A model generated the notes under the pieces. That model was not told the origin of the DNA and ran no database searches. It worked only from the letters and a program-made list of their open reading frames with translations. The translations under genes were made by a program, and so were the position numbers. Positions 17,069 to 26,463 of a stretch of DNA of 64,000 bases are shown here, one piece after another. Source of the stretch: Chloroflexota bacterium (lineage in GTDB: Bacteria; Chloroflexota; Anaerolineae; Anaerolineales; UBA11579); the NCBI GenBank assembly GCA_016191875.1, contig JACPVG010000008.1:1-64000 (forward strand), given 5' to 3'. The stretch's first letter is position 1, and each line of letters begins with the position of its first letter.

Positions 17069-19651
17069 ATGTATCGAAATCGTTTAATGGCCGTGTTCGG
17101 TCTCGTGCTGATTGCCAGCATGGTGCTGTCGGCCTGCGCGACCCCGACCGAGGTGGTTGAAGACACGACCCCGCCGGACACTGAGGCCCCGGACACTGAG
17201 GCCCCGGACACTGAGGCGCCCGAAGTTGAGGAGCCGGAAGAAGTGCCTGCCACCACCCGCCACGGCGGCTGGCTGGACCAGATCACGATGACCATCGTGG
17301 GCGCTGACGCTGCGGTCACCCAGATCGCCGCCGGCGCCATCGACGTCTATGCGTCCAACCTGTCCACCCCGCAGGATATCGTGGCCGCTGACGCGGCCGG
17401 CCTGGAGCGCTCGTTCCAGTTCGGTATCTACTACGAATTCACCTTCAACCCCTCGGGTGAGTTCGAGGGCAACACCTTCCCCGCCACCGGCAAGCTGAAC
17501 CCCTTCTCGAACGCCAAAGTTCGCGAGGCCATGAACTGGCTGATTGACCGCAACTTCGTCAACCAGGAAATCTATGGCGGCAACGCCGTGCCGAAGTACT
17601 TCTCGCTCGTGTCCGGGTTCCCGGAGTATGCCCGCTACGTCGAGACTATCCGTGGCCTGGAAGCCCGCTACCAGTACGACGTGGAGCGCGCCGATGCCCA
17701 GATCAGCGCCGAAATGGAAGCCATGGGTGCCACCCGCGATGCGGATGGCAAATGGACCTTCGGCGGTGAGCCTGTGGACGTGATCATGTTGATCCGCACC
17801 GACTCGGACGGCACCCGCGTGCCGATGGGCGACTACGTCTCCAACCAGCTCGAGTCGATCGGCTTCACCGTCACCCGCCAGTACGGCACCTCGTCTGAGC
17901 TCTCCGCCCTCTGGGTGGCCGGCAACATCGACGACGGCCTGTGGCACATCTACACCGGCGCCTGGGGCGTGGGCGGCATCTCCCGCAACGACGCGGGCGA
18001 TTTCCAGTTCTTCTACTCGCCCAACAGCGCCTATGCCTTCACCACCCTGTGGCAGGGCTACACGCTGGAAGAGGCCGACCTGCTGCTGTACGACGACCTG
18101 GCCAACAGCAACTTCACTTCGCTGGAAGAGCGCGATGAGATGATGGCGGCGGCCCTCGAGTCGACCTTCAAATACAACTATCGTGTTTGGGTCGTTGATG
18201 GTCGTGCCTTCAGCCCGTGGCAGCCGAACGTCTCCGTGGCGTTCGACCTGGCCGCTGGCGTGGACATCAACCCGCTCTGGCCGCGCACCCTGCGCTTCGA
18301 TGACCAGGAAGGCGGCAACCTCAACTGGGGTACCCCCGACCTGTTCGTTGACCCGGCCAACCCGGTCGGCGGCTCCAACTGGACGTACGACAACCAGTGG
18401 CAGCTGGCTACCGGCGACGCGGGCGTGCTGCTCAACCCGCACACCGGCATCGCGCTGCCCCAGCGCATTGAAAGCGCTGAGGTCACCATCGCCGGCGACC
18501 TGCCGGTGGGCGCCACCTACGACTGGGTGACCCTCTCCTTCACGGATGCCAACAACGTCCCGGCTGACGCCTGGATCGACTGGAATCCCGAGACCGAGAC
18601 CTTCATCACCGTGGGCGAAGCCTACCCGGATGGCCTGACCGCTGTGGTCAAGAGCGTGGCCACCTACCCGGCCGAGCTGTACGACATCCAGTGGCACGAC
18701 GGCAGCCAGTTCGATGTGGCTGACATCGTCATGGGCATGATCATGACCTTTGCCTCCGGCACCGAAGGCTCCCCGCTGTTCGACGAATCCATCGCCGGCA
18801 ACCTGGAAGCCTTCAAGGCTGGTTTCAAGGGCTTCAGAATCGCTTCCGAAGACCCGCTCGTGGTTGAGTTCTACACCGACGTGTGGGTTTCCGATGCCGA
18901 ACTGAACGTGACAACCATGTGGCCGCAGTACGGCTACGGCGAGGCTCCTTGGCACACCATCGCGGTGGCCAACGCGGCTGAAGCCGCCGGCGAACTGGCG
19001 TACACGGCTGACAAGGCCGAAGCCGCCGAAGTCGAGTGGACCAACTTCATCGGCGGCCCGAGCCTGGAAGTCCTGAAGGCCAACCTGGACACGCTGGCTG
19101 GCGCCGGCACCATCCCGTTCAGCGCCACGCTGGGCATGTACATCACCCCGGAAGAGGCTGCGGCCCGCTACGCCAACCTGGACGCGTTCTACGCCCAGTA
19201 CGGCCACTTCTGGGTCGGCTCCGGCCCGTACATTCTCTCCCAGGTCTTCCTGGTCGAGAAGCAGGCCGTGCTGGTGGGCAACCCGAACTACATCGACCTG
19301 GCTGACAAGTGGGCCGGCTTTGCCGCTCCCAAGATCGCCACGGCCGAGATCGACGGGCTTGCCCGCGTGACTGTCGGCACGGAAGCCACCTTCGACGTCT
19401 TCGTGACCTTCGAAGGCGAAGCCTACCCGCAGAGCGAGATCGCCTCGGTGAAGTACATCCTGTACAACTCCGCCGGCGAGATCGTTGAAGTGGGCCAGGC
19501 TACGGCAGTGGCTGACGGCCAGTACACCGTCACCCTGAGCGCCGATGCCACCACCGCCCTGGGAGCTGGCTCCAACAAGCTCGAAGTGGCTGTTGTGGCC
19601 ATCCCGGTCAGCGTACCGGCGTTTGCGACCTTCGAGTTCGTTACCGAGTAA
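17069..19651 (+). CDS. Large family 5 solute-binding lipoprotein
   Basis: An 860-residue exported lipoprotein with lipobox LSAC (Cys about 23). An acidic linker containing three DTEAP units precedes the SBP_bac_5 domain, which includes NAKVREAMNWLIDRNFVNQEIYGG. The C-terminal about 100 residues (from about 755) read like an added immunoglobulin-type beta domain. At 860 residues it is much longer than E. coli DppA or OppA (about 535). It is the first gene of an importer operon; two hairpins separate it from the permease genes, which would allow higher SBP expression. AGGAG-type signal GGAGGAG lies about nine bases before the ATG. Confidence 0.9.
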   Translation: MYRNRLMAVFGLVLIASMVLSACATPTEVVEDTTPPDTEAPDTEAPDTEAPEVEEPEEVPATTRHGGWLDQITMTIVGADAAVTQIAAGAIDVYASNLSTPQDIVAADAAGLERSFQFGIYYEFTFNPSGEFEGNTFPATGKLNPFSNAKVREAMNWLIDRNFVNQEIYGGNAVPKYFSLVSGFPEYARYVETIRGLEARYQYDVERADAQISAEMEAMGATRDADGKWTFGGEPVDVIMLIRTDSDGTRVPMGDYVSNQLESIGFTVTRQYGTSSELSALWVAGNIDDGLWHIYTGAWGVGGISRNDAGDFQFFYSPNSAYAFTTLWQGYTLEEADLLLYDDLANSNFTSLEERDEMMAAALESTFKYNYRVWVVDGRAFSPWQPNVSVAFDLAAGVDINPLWPRTLRFDDQEGGNLNWGTPDLFVDPANPVGGSNWTYDNQWQLATGDAGVLLNPHTGIALPQRIESAEVTIAGDLPVGATYDWVTLSFTDANNVPADAWIDWNPETETFITVGEAYPDGLTAVVKSVATYPAELYDIQWHDGSQFDVADIVMGMIMTFASGTEGSPLFDESIAGNLEAFKAGFKGFRIASEDPLVVEFYTDVWVSDAELNVTTMWPQYGYGEAPWHTIAVANAAEAAGELAYTADKAEAAEVEWTNFIGGPSLEVLKANLDTLAGAGTIPFSATLGMYITPEEAAARYANLDAFYAQYGHFWVGSGPYILSQVFLVEKQAVLVGNPNYIDLADKWAGFAAPKIATAEIDGLARVTVGTEATFDVFVTFEGEAYPQSEIASVKYILYNSAGEIVEVGQATAVADGQYTVTLSADATTALGAGSNKLEVAVVAIPVSVPAFATFEFVTE
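17176..17220 (+). repeat. Three tandem 15-bp units inside the SBP gene
   Basis: GGACACTGAGGCCCC is repeated three times (the last copy ends GCGCC), encoding three DTEAP units of the linker after the lipid anchor. Copy number could vary by slippage without frameshift. Confidence 0.85.
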
Positions 19652-19682
19652 GGTTCGCTGCGCCTAGCACCACACTGTACCA

Positions 19683-19719
19683 AAGACAGGGGCAAGGCCA
19701 TTGGCCTTGCCCCTGTCTT
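19683..19719 (+). promoter_or_regulatory. 17-bp perfect hairpin downstream of the SBP gene
   Basis: The arms 19683-19699 and 19703-19719 are perfectly complementary with a 3-nt loop (ATT). No U-run follows, so it is more likely an RNA-stabilising or processing stem, or a partial terminator, than a full terminator. Confidence 0.7.
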
Positions 19720-19747
19720 GAACCTGCCGCCAGATATCCGCTGCGGT

Positions 19748-19809
19748 TTTGCGAAAACTTCAAACCTGAACGCTGGCTGTTGAACAGCCGCGTTTGAGGT
19801 TTTCGCAAA
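19748..19809 (+). promoter_or_regulatory. Large inverted repeat before the permease genes
   Basis: Arms TTTGCGAAAACTTCAAAC (19748-19765) and 19792-19809 match at 17 of 18 positions. An inner stem GGCTG / CAGCC (19775-19779, 19785-19789) sits at the top. It is 52 bases upstream of the first permease ATG. It could be an attenuator or a processing site. Confidence 0.65.
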
Positions 19810-19861
19810 GCAGACGCCAACGCAGGTGCGTGTACAAAACCAGGAGAAAGAGGTTGTTGCC

Positions 19862-20992
19862 ATGAGCGTTGAAATTCAGACCCAACCCGGCGCCGAAGCC
19901 GCGCCCCGCCGCCGTCTCAGCCCGGCGTTGCAATCCATCGTGCGCGTCGCCAAATACAGCGGGGTTAAGCTGGTGATGCTTTTCATCACGGTCGTCATCG
20001 GCGTGTACCTCACCATCCTGATCGCTAACATGGGCGGCTACGTTGACCAGATCCTGCGCGGCGAGATTCGCGAAGGCATCTCCCAGCGCCTGCGCCGCGA
20101 CCCGCTCTACCGGACTCTGACCCCCGCAGAACAGAACAAGTATTTCGAGTCTGAAGTTTTGAGGGAGGAAGAGCGCCTGCATCTGAACGAACCCTTCGCC
20201 ATCCGCAGCGTTGTTTATCTCACCAACGCCCTGCAGATGGAGTTGGGCCGCGCCCAGAACATGAGCAGCGACTCCGGCTCGCGCCAGGTGCGCCTGATCA
20301 TCCTGGAACGGCTGGCCCCCACACTGCTGCTGATGGGCTTCTCCAACATGTTCCTGTTCTTCGGCAGCATCTTCATCGCCCTCAGCCTTTCGCGCCATTA
20401 CGGCAGCATCTGGGATAAGGTGACCGTGGCGCTTTCGCCCACCTCCTCGGCCCCGCCCTGGTTCTACGGCGTGTTCTTCATCCTCATCTTCGCCGCCATC
20501 TTCCGGGTGCTGCCCTTTGGCGGCATGCTGGATGCGCCGCCGCCCACCAACAAGCTGGACTACGCCCTCAACGTGATGAAGCATCTCATCCTGCCCTCCA
20601 GCGCTATCATCATCAGCTCGCTGTTCATCAGTATCTACAACTGGCGCACGTTCTTCCTCATCTATTCCAGCGAAGACTACGTGGAAATGGCGAAGGCCAA
20701 GGGCCTCGCCAGCCGCGATGTGGAGACCCGCTACATCCTGCGCCCGACCCTGCCGACCATCATCACCAACTTCGGCCTGCTGGTCATCGGGCTGTGGACC
20801 GGCGCCATCGTCACCGAGACGGTCTTTTCCTGGCCGGGCCTGGGCCGCACGGCCTTCCGCGCCATCGGCCTGTTCGATACGCCGGTCATCGTCGGACTCA
20901 CCATCATCTATGCCTATCTGCTGGCGTTCACGGTCTTCATCCTGGACTTCCTGTACGCCGTGGTCGACCCGCGCGTCAAAATCGGCGGCTAA
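19862..20992 (+). CDS. Peptide-type ABC importer permease (DppB/OppB family)
   Basis: A 376-residue membrane protein of the BPD_transp_1 type. One N-terminal membrane helix (about residues 37-60) is followed by an enlarged external loop, then the permease core. The EAA coupling motif occurs as DYVEMAKAKGLASRDVETRYILRPTLP. The start at ATG 19862 has AGAGG eight bases upstream. It is the first of two permeases in an SBP-permease-permease-ATPase-ATPase operon. Confidence 0.92.
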   Translation: MSVEIQTQPGAEAAPRRRLSPALQSIVRVAKYSGVKLVMLFITVVIGVYLTILIANMGGYVDQILRGEIREGISQRLRRDPLYRTLTPAEQNKYFESEVLREEERLHLNEPFAIRSVVYLTNALQMELGRAQNMSSDSGSRQVRLIILERLAPTLLLMGFSNMFLFFGSIFIALSLSRHYGSIWDKVTVALSPTSSAPPWFYGVFFILIFAAIFRVLPFGGMLDAPPPTNKLDYALNVMKHLILPSSAIIISSLFISIYNWRTFFLIYSSEDYVEMAKAKGLASRDVETRYILRPTLPTIITNFGLLVIGLWTGAIVTETVFSWPGLGRTAFRAIGLFDTPVIVGLTIIYAYLLAFTVFILDFLYAVVDPRVKIGG

Positions 20993-21007
20993 ACGAGGTA
21001 AACAAAC

Positions 21008-22354
21008 ATGCAAGCACTGAAAAGCGCATTTCGCCAACTGGCGGGTTATCCCTCCGCCCTGCTCGGCGGTATCCTCATCCTGATCCTGCTGGGGGTCGGC
21101 ATCTATGCCCCCATCGCCATTCCCTACAATGAGGCCATCGCCTTGTGGCGCGGCGGCGAAGAGCATTGGCGGCAGAACCCGCGTAACGTGCCGCCGCTCT
21201 GGTACAACTGGTTCACCAAGGAAGCCCTGCCTATTTCCTTCCAGTACACCGAAGCCGACGAAAACGTCACCCGCACGGATACGCCGCGTGAAAACGGCGG
21301 CACGAACACCATCATCACCTACACGTTCGATTTCCAGGCGGATAAATTCCCCCAGGAACTGATCGTCTACCTGAAATCCGATTACGCCACGAAGAAACCC
21401 TTCATTTCCTTCACCTGGATCACGCCGGATGGCCGTGAAGTGCGCGTGACCGACCTGGGCATCACTCAATCGGAGACCTACCGCTTCGGCCAGGACACCA
21501 AATTGCAGCGCCGCCTGGGCGGCCTGCCCGCCAACCAGGGCCTGTTCGCCGACCCGAACTCCGAGGAAGTGAAGCCGCTCAAAGGCACGTATACGCTGGT
21601 GATGGATGCGCTGACTTTTGAAGACGGCGATACCATCGTGAGCAGCGAATTCGTGATGCACGGCCTGGTGTCCGGCTGGTTCGGCACCGACCATTTCCGC
21701 CGCGACCTGGGCGTGGCCATGCTGTGGGGCACGCCGGTGGCGCTGGCTTTCGGCACCCTGGCTTCCTTTGGCACGTCGGTGGTCACCATGATCATCGCCG
21801 CCATCGGGGTGTGGTTCGGCTCGTGGCTGGATGAACTCATCCAGCGCATCACCGAGGTCAACCTGGTGTTGCCCTTCCTGAACATCCTCATCATGGTCGG
21901 CGTCTTTTACTCCCGCAGCATCTGGACCATGCTGGGCGTCACCATCCTGCTCAGCATCTTCAACGCCAGCATCAAGAGCTACCGGGCTATCTTCCTGCAG
22001 GTCAAAGAATCGCCTTATATCGAAGCCGCGCGCGCTTACGGCGCCAGCAACATGCGCATCGTGTTCCAGTACCTCATCCCGCGCATCATACCCCTGCTCA
22101 TCCCCGGCCTGGTGCTGGGCATCCCGGCCTTCGTGTTCCTGGAGGCCACCCTGGCCGTCCTGGGCCTGGGCGACCCGGTCCTGCCCACCTGGGGCAAAAT
22201 GATCAACGACGCCAACAACAACGCCGCGCTCTACAACGGGTTCTACTACTGGATTCTGCAGCCGGCGGTGCTGTTGATGTTCACCGGTCTGTCGTTCGCC
22301 ATGGTCGGTTTTGCCATGGACCGAGTCTTCAATCCAAGATTAAGAGGTGTCTAA
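21008..22354 (+). CDS. Peptide-type ABC importer permease (DppC/OppC family) with large external insertion
   Basis: A 448-residue permease, about 150 residues longer than ordinary DppC/OppC. The first helix (residues 15-38) is followed by a predicted extracytoplasmic beta-rich segment (about 45-220, including FPQELIVYLKSDY and FISFTWITPDGREV). The transmembrane core and EAA loop follow (SPYIEAARAYGASNMRIVFQYLIPRI). The insertion sits where the binding protein docks. The stop is five bases upstream of the next start. Confidence 0.9.
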   Translation: MQALKSAFRQLAGYPSALLGGILILILLGVGIYAPIAIPYNEAIALWRGGEEHWRQNPRNVPPLWYNWFTKEALPISFQYTEADENVTRTDTPRENGGTNTIITYTFDFQADKFPQELIVYLKSDYATKKPFISFTWITPDGREVRVTDLGITQSETYRFGQDTKLQRRLGGLPANQGLFADPNSEEVKPLKGTYTLVMDALTFEDGDTIVSSEFVMHGLVSGWFGTDHFRRDLGVAMLWGTPVALAFGTLASFGTSVVTMIIAAIGVWFGSWLDELIQRITEVNLVLPFLNILIMVGVFYSRSIWTMLGVTILLSIFNASIKSYRAIFLQVKESPYIEAARAYGASNMRIVFQYLIPRIIPLLIPGLVLGIPAFVFLEATLAVLGLGDPVLPTWGKMINDANNNAALYNGFYYWILQPAVLLMFTGLSFAMVGFAMDRVFNPRLRGV

Positions 22355-22358
22355 CAAC

Positions 22359-23315
22359 ATGGCAGAAAATACTCTGCTGCGCGTCGAAGACCTCAAACTG
22401 TACTTCCGGGCCGGCAAGGGCGTGGTGCAGGCGGTGGACGGCGTCAGTTTTACGATGAACCCCAACGAAGCCGTGGTGATCATCGGCGAATCGGGCTGCG
22501 GCAAGAGCTCGTTTGCCAAAGCCATCCTGCGGCTGCTGCCGCGCAACGTGGAGCACTACAGCGGCAAGATCTATCTCAACGGCGTCGAACTGATGGAGAT
22601 GGAAGAGGAAGAATACCGGCAGAAAGTGCGCTGGGTGAAGATGTCGCTGGTGCCGCAGGCGGCCATGAACTCGCTCAACCCGGTCTTGCGGGTGGGCGAC
22701 CAGGTGGCCGAACCCATGATTGTGCATCACGGCTTCCGAAAAGAAGATGCCCTCAACCAGGCGCGCGAGATGTTCAAACGCGTCGGTGTGCCGGTGGATT
22801 TCGCCGAGCGCTATGCTTTTGAACTGAGCGGCGGCATGCGCCAGCGCGTGGCCATCGCCATGTCGCTGGTCACCGTGCCGGAACTCATTGTCCTGGATGA
22901 GCCGACCTCGGCGCTTGACCTGCTGACGCAGGCCAACATCATGAATCTGCTCAAGCGCATCAAGCAGGAGATGGCGACCAGTTTCATCCTCATCACGCAC
23001 GATATCGCCACCTCCAGCGAATTGGCCGACCGGGTGGTCGTGATGTATGCCGGGCAGATTGTGGAGGTCGGCGATTCGCGCCGCTTCTTCAACGCTCCGC
23101 TGCACCCCTACTCCGCCAAACTGATGGCCAGCGTGCCGCGCCTGCGGGCCACCATCGAACCGGAGTACATCACCGGGCAGCCGCCCAGCCTGATCAACCC
23201 ACCCACCGGCTGCCGTTTTGCCGACCGCTGCCCGATGCGCTTTGAGAAGTGCGATCAAGAACCGCCCACATTCGAAAAAGAAGGCCGGCTGGTAAAGTGC
23301 TGGCTGCACGAGTAG
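22359..23315 (+). CDS. Peptide-type ABC importer ATPase (DppD/OppD family)
   Basis: A 318-residue ATPase. Walker A GESGCGKSS, signature LSGGMRQR, Walker B LIVLDEP and the ITHD switch histidine are intact. The C-terminal oligo_HPY region has four cysteines (GCRFADRC, EKC, KCW), a pattern reported to hold an iron-sulfur cluster in some Dpp ATPases. The frame opens at GTG 22347, but ATG 22359 is eleven bases from AAGAGG and is preferred. Confidence 0.93.
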   Translation: MAENTLLRVEDLKLYFRAGKGVVQAVDGVSFTMNPNEAVVIIGESGCGKSSFAKAILRLLPRNVEHYSGKIYLNGVELMEMEEEEYRQKVRWVKMSLVPQAAMNSLNPVLRVGDQVAEPMIVHHGFRKEDALNQAREMFKRVGVPVDFAERYAFELSGGMRQRVAIAMSLVTVPELIVLDEPTSALDLLTQANIMNLLKRIKQEMATSFILITHDIATSSELADRVVVMYAGQIVEVGDSRRFFNAPLHPYSAKLMASVPRLRATIEPEYITGQPPSLINPPTGCRFADRCPMRFEKCDQEPPTFEKEGRLVKCWLHE

Positions 23316-23329
23316 GGCGAGGAGAGGAC

Positions 23330-24376
23330 ATGACGGTAGAGAAACAACTCAACGAAGCCACCCCGGCGGTCTTCAAAAAAGGCAAGGACCGGGAAGTACT
23401 GCTCTCCATCCGCGACCTGCGAGTGTGGTTCGAACTGCGCCGCTTCGGCTTCGGCCATGCCGGCTACGTACGCGCCGTGGACGGCGTGAGCCTGGACCTG
23501 CACCGCGGCGAGACCATCGCCGTGGTGGGCGAGTCCGGCTGCGGCAAATCCAGCCTGATGAAGGCCATCCTTGGCCTGCACAAGCCCACGGAAGGCGAAA
23601 TCATTTTCGACGGCAAGAACATCAACGAGGTCGGCCAGGCCGGCCTCAATTGGTATCGCTCGCAGGTGGGCTACGTGCAGCAGGACCCCTACGGGGCGCT
23701 GCCGCCCTTCATGAGCATCGAGCGCATCCTGGAAGAACCGCTGATCATCAACGGCGTGTCCTCCAAGCAGGAACGCCGCGACCGCATCATGAAGGCGCTG
23801 GAAGAGGTCAAACTGACGCCCCAGGCGGAGTTCCTGCCCAAGTTCCCGCACCAGATCAGCGGCGGGCAGCAGCAGCGCATCGTCATCGCCCGCGCCATGA
23901 TCCTCCAGCCCCGGCTCATCGTGGCCGATGAGCCGGTTTCCATGCTGGATGCCTCGGTGCGCGTGGAGATCCTGCGCCTCATGAGCGCCCTGCAGGAAAG
24001 CCACGACCTGGCCGTGATCTACATCACCCACGACCTCTCGACCGTGCGCTATTTCTCGGAGCGCATCTTCGTGATGTACGCCGGGCAGATCATCGAGAAG
24101 GCCGAGGTGGATAGCCTGCTCGCTAAGCAGATGCACCCCTACAGCGAGGCGCTGCTGGCCGCCACCTCAGACCCGGACGCCGACAACGCCCTGACGTTCA
24201 AGCAGGTGCCGCCCGGCGAGCCGCCCAGCCTGGTGAAGCCGCCGGAAGGCTGCCGCTTCCACCCGCGCTGTCCGTACATCATCGAAGGCGTGTGCGACGT
24301 GAAAATGCCGCCCGAATTCGAACCGGTCCCCAGCCACTACACACTTTGCTGGCTCCATGATCCCGAGCAGAATTAG
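23330..24376 (+). CDS. Peptide-type ABC importer ATPase (DppF/OppF family)
   Basis: A 348-residue partner ATPase. Walker A GESGCGKSS, signature ISGGQQQR, Walker B LIVADEP and ITHD are present, so both importer ATPases look catalytically complete. The C-terminal oligo_HPY cysteines occur as GCRFHPRC, GVC and LCW. GAGGAGAGG precedes ATG 23330. The 3-prime end overlaps the following small gene by 20 bp. Confidence 0.93.
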   Translation: MTVEKQLNEATPAVFKKGKDREVLLSIRDLRVWFELRRFGFGHAGYVRAVDGVSLDLHRGETIAVVGESGCGKSSLMKAILGLHKPTEGEIIFDGKNINEVGQAGLNWYRSQVGYVQQDPYGALPPFMSIERILEEPLIINGVSSKQERRDRIMKALEEVKLTPQAEFLPKFPHQISGGQQQRIVIARAMILQPRLIVADEPVSMLDASVRVEILRLMSALQESHDLAVIYITHDLSTVRYFSERIFVMYAGQIIEKAEVDSLLAKQMHPYSEALLAATSDPDADNALTFKQVPPGEPPSLVKPPEGCRFHPRCPYIIEGVCDVKMPPEFEPVPSHYTLCWLHDPEQN

Positions 24377-24587
24377 CCCGCGCAATCTGATCCTGATCGG
24401 GTTGATCCTGGTCGTGCTGGGGTTTGTCCTGCCGTTCATGGTCGTGCTCAAGTTCATCGAAAACTCGTTCCTGCTCAGTTTCCTGGCCTATGGCGCCCAG
24501 GTTTCCGGGCTGATGCTGGGCATCATCGGCGCGGCCAACTATTCCACCGTCAACCGCCGCAACAAGGACGACGACACGGATTGGTAA
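24357..24587 (+). CDS. Small two-helix membrane protein at the end of the importer operon
   Basis: A 76-residue protein with two hydrophobic segments (residues 11-32 and 40-60) and an acidic, polar tail. It overlaps the ATPase gene by 20 bp and is followed by a terminator, so it belongs to the operon by position. No family is recognised; an accessory role in the transporter is only inferred from linkage. Confidence 0.65.
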   Translation: MIPSRISPRNLILIGLILVVLGFVLPFMVVLKFIENSFLLSFLAYGAQVSGLMLGIIGAANYSTVNRRNKDDDTDW

Positions 24588-24613
24588 GCGCCGCAGTCCC
24601 CGTCATTAAATCG

Positions 24614-24641
24614 CGCGCTCCCCGGCCGGGGAGCGCGTTTT
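24614..24641. terminator. Terminator of the importer operon
   Basis: A perfect 24-bp palindrome (arms CGCGCTCCCCGG) followed by TTTT. It lies between convergent operons and abuts the stop of the minus-strand ABC gene. Confidence 0.85.
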
Positions 24642-26452
24642 CATTCTTCTGGTTCCGCCCCGGCTGGCGTGCCCAGGTCGCCTTCCCACAATCGCTGGAA
24701 TTCCGCGCTGGATTGCAGGAGTTCGTCCAGCGCGCCCTGGGCGGCAATGCGGCCTTCTTCCAGGACGATGATGTGGCCGGCGCGCCGCAGCGCTGCCCGG
24801 CGGTGGCTGACCACCAGGCAGGTCTGGCCCGGCTGAACGAAGGCACGCTCCCACAGAATGCGCTCGGTTTCCACATCCAGCGCGCTGGAGAGGTCGTCGA
24901 AAACCAATAGTTCCGGCCGGCGCACAAACATGCGCGCCGCGGCGGTGCGCTGCACCTGCCCACCGGAGAGGCGCGTGCCGCGCGGCCCCACCAGGGTCTC
25001 GGCGCCATGTGCCAGTTCGGTCAGGTCGCGCTCGAACACGGCATTGTAGATCGCGGCTTCAAGGTCGACTTCGGGCAGGCCCATCAGGATATTTGCTTTC
25101 AAACTCTCGCTGAACAGGCGCGGCGACTGCGGCGTGTAGGCGCTGTGCGGCGGGGTGAAGAAAGCGGCCGCATTGTCTACCAGATTGTCGTTCCAGGTCA
25201 CTTCGCCGCCATCCGCAGGCAGCAGACCGAGCAGGGCGCGCAGCAGGGTGCTCTTGCCGGAGCCGATGCGGCCGGTGATGACGGTGAACGACCCCTTCCG
25301 GATGTCCAAACTGATATCGTGTACGCCATGCTCGCTGCCGGGGTAAACATAGGTGAGGCCGCGCACGCGCAACCGCTGCAGCGGTTCGGCAGTTGCGGGT
25401 TGCGGCAGCGGCGGCAAGTCGCCCGTGAGGTGAATCGGGTTGTGTGCCACCAGTCGTTCCGGCGCCGCGCCGGGCATCAGTTCCATCAGGCGCTTGATGG
25501 AGACGCCGGTCTGACGGTAGCGAATCAGGTACGAGCCGAACATGGAGGTCACGACGGTGAGCCAGCCGAGGTAGGAGACGAAAAGCGAAAAGTCCCCCAC
25601 GGTGAAGACGCCGGCCCCGCCCTGCATTGCGCTGGCCGCCACCAGCAAAAGGATTCCCGTGCCCAGATTGGCCGAGTTAAAGGTGAATGTTTCGAGCGCC
25701 TGACTGAACAGCAGGTCGGCCAGCGCGGTTTTGCGCCGTATCTCGTTGCGCTGTTCAAAGTGACGGATGACGTGCTCCTGCGTGCCGGCGATTTGTATCG
25801 CCATCACCGCGCCAAAGGTCTCGCCCAGGAAGTCGGTGACGCTGCCCGCTGCTGCGCGCGCCGCCTCGCGGTAACGCCGGATACGCTTGCTGGCGTTGTT
25901 GACGATCGCCAGCGTGATGAGAATCGGGATAACGACCGCCACTGTAATCAGTGGATTGATACTGGCGAGCGTGCTTAATCCGGCGATCATCACGACGGCC
26001 TGTCCGACGGGGTCCAGAGTCCAGGAGAGGAAAGCGGGCATGTTCTCGACATCCTCACGGAAGCGGCTGATGGCCTCGCCCGGCGAATGCGGCAGGGCGC
26101 GCGCCCCCGGCTGCTGCAGGACGAAGTTGAGCAGGTTGCGCCGCAGCAGAGTGTTGATGACGTTGTGTAGGCTGCCTTCGGTCAGTACGGCGAACAGGAT
26201 GAACAAGAAGCGCCCGAACCAAACGACTACGAACAGCGTCACCAGCCCCCAGACGTCCACTGCCAGCAGGGCGCCGCCGGTCAGGCCGTCCAGCAGCCGG
26301 CGCACGATGAGCGCCGGGATGAGCGGGAAGACGTAGAACATGATGCTGGCGAAGAAGCCGGAGGCGAGATACAACCAGAGTTTGTAGCGCGCCAGATGGA
26401 AGACGTAACGCCAGGTGGGCCACTCGTGCGTGCGGTCAGTTGTGGTGGACAT
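24641..26452 (-). CDS. ABC half-exporter, degenerate catalytic site (third of three)
   Basis: About 603 residues: a six-helix exporter domain (about 20-320) and an ATPase domain. Walker A is GRIGSGKST and the signature is canonical LSGGQ. Walker B reads LLVFDDLSS, with Asp in place of the catalytic Glu. It is clearly a duplicate of the preceding gene: long stretches such as GVTDFLGETFGAVMAIQIAGTQEHVIRHFEQRNE differ by only one or two residues. The ORF is open much further upstream, but ATG 26452 begins a sequence matching the paralogue's start. It lies 11 bp after the paralogue's stop. A heterodimer with the 28290 gene is likely. Confidence 0.88.
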   Translation of the reverse strand: MSTTTDRTHEWPTWRYVFHLARYKLWLYLASGFFASIMFYVFPLIPALIVRRLLDGLTGGALLAVDVWGLVTLFVVVWFGRFLFILFAVLTEGSLHNVINTLLRRNLLNFVLQQPGARALPHSPGEAISRFREDVENMPAFLSWTLDPVGQAVVMIAGLSTLASINPLITVAVVIPILITLAIVNNASKRIRRYREAARAAAGSVTDFLGETFGAVMAIQIAGTQEHVIRHFEQRNEIRRKTALADLLFSQALETFTFNSANLGTGILLLVAASAMQGGAGVFTVGDFSLFVSYLGWLTVVTSMFGSYLIRYRQTGVSIKRLMELMPGAAPERLVAHNPIHLTGDLPPLPQPATAEPLQRLRVRGLTYVYPGSEHGVHDISLDIRKGSFTVITGRIGSGKSTLLRALLGLLPADGGEVTWNDNLVDNAAAFFTPPHSAYTPQSPRLFSESLKANILMGLPEVDLEAAIYNAVFERDLTELAHGAETLVGPRGTRLSGGQVQRTAAARMFVRRPELLVFDDLSSALDVETERILWERAFVQPGQTCLVVSHRRAALRRAGHIIVLEEGRIAAQGALDELLQSSAEFQRLWEGDLGTPAGAEPEE

Positions 26453-26463
26453 GGCGGGGGAGT

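Noticed and set aside
17084-19207. Very long antisense open frames, for example 17084-19207 minus, 14958-16586 plus, 10903-12453 plus, 28326-29813 plus, 31506-33443 plus, 56831-58255 plus
   Set aside because: They lie opposite strongly supported genes, have low-complexity His/Gln/Arg/Gly-rich translations and no domains. They arise from high GC at third codon positions.
19683-19719. Rho-independent terminator after the SBP gene
   Set aside because: The stem is strong but no T-run follows, and the operon clearly continues on the same strand.
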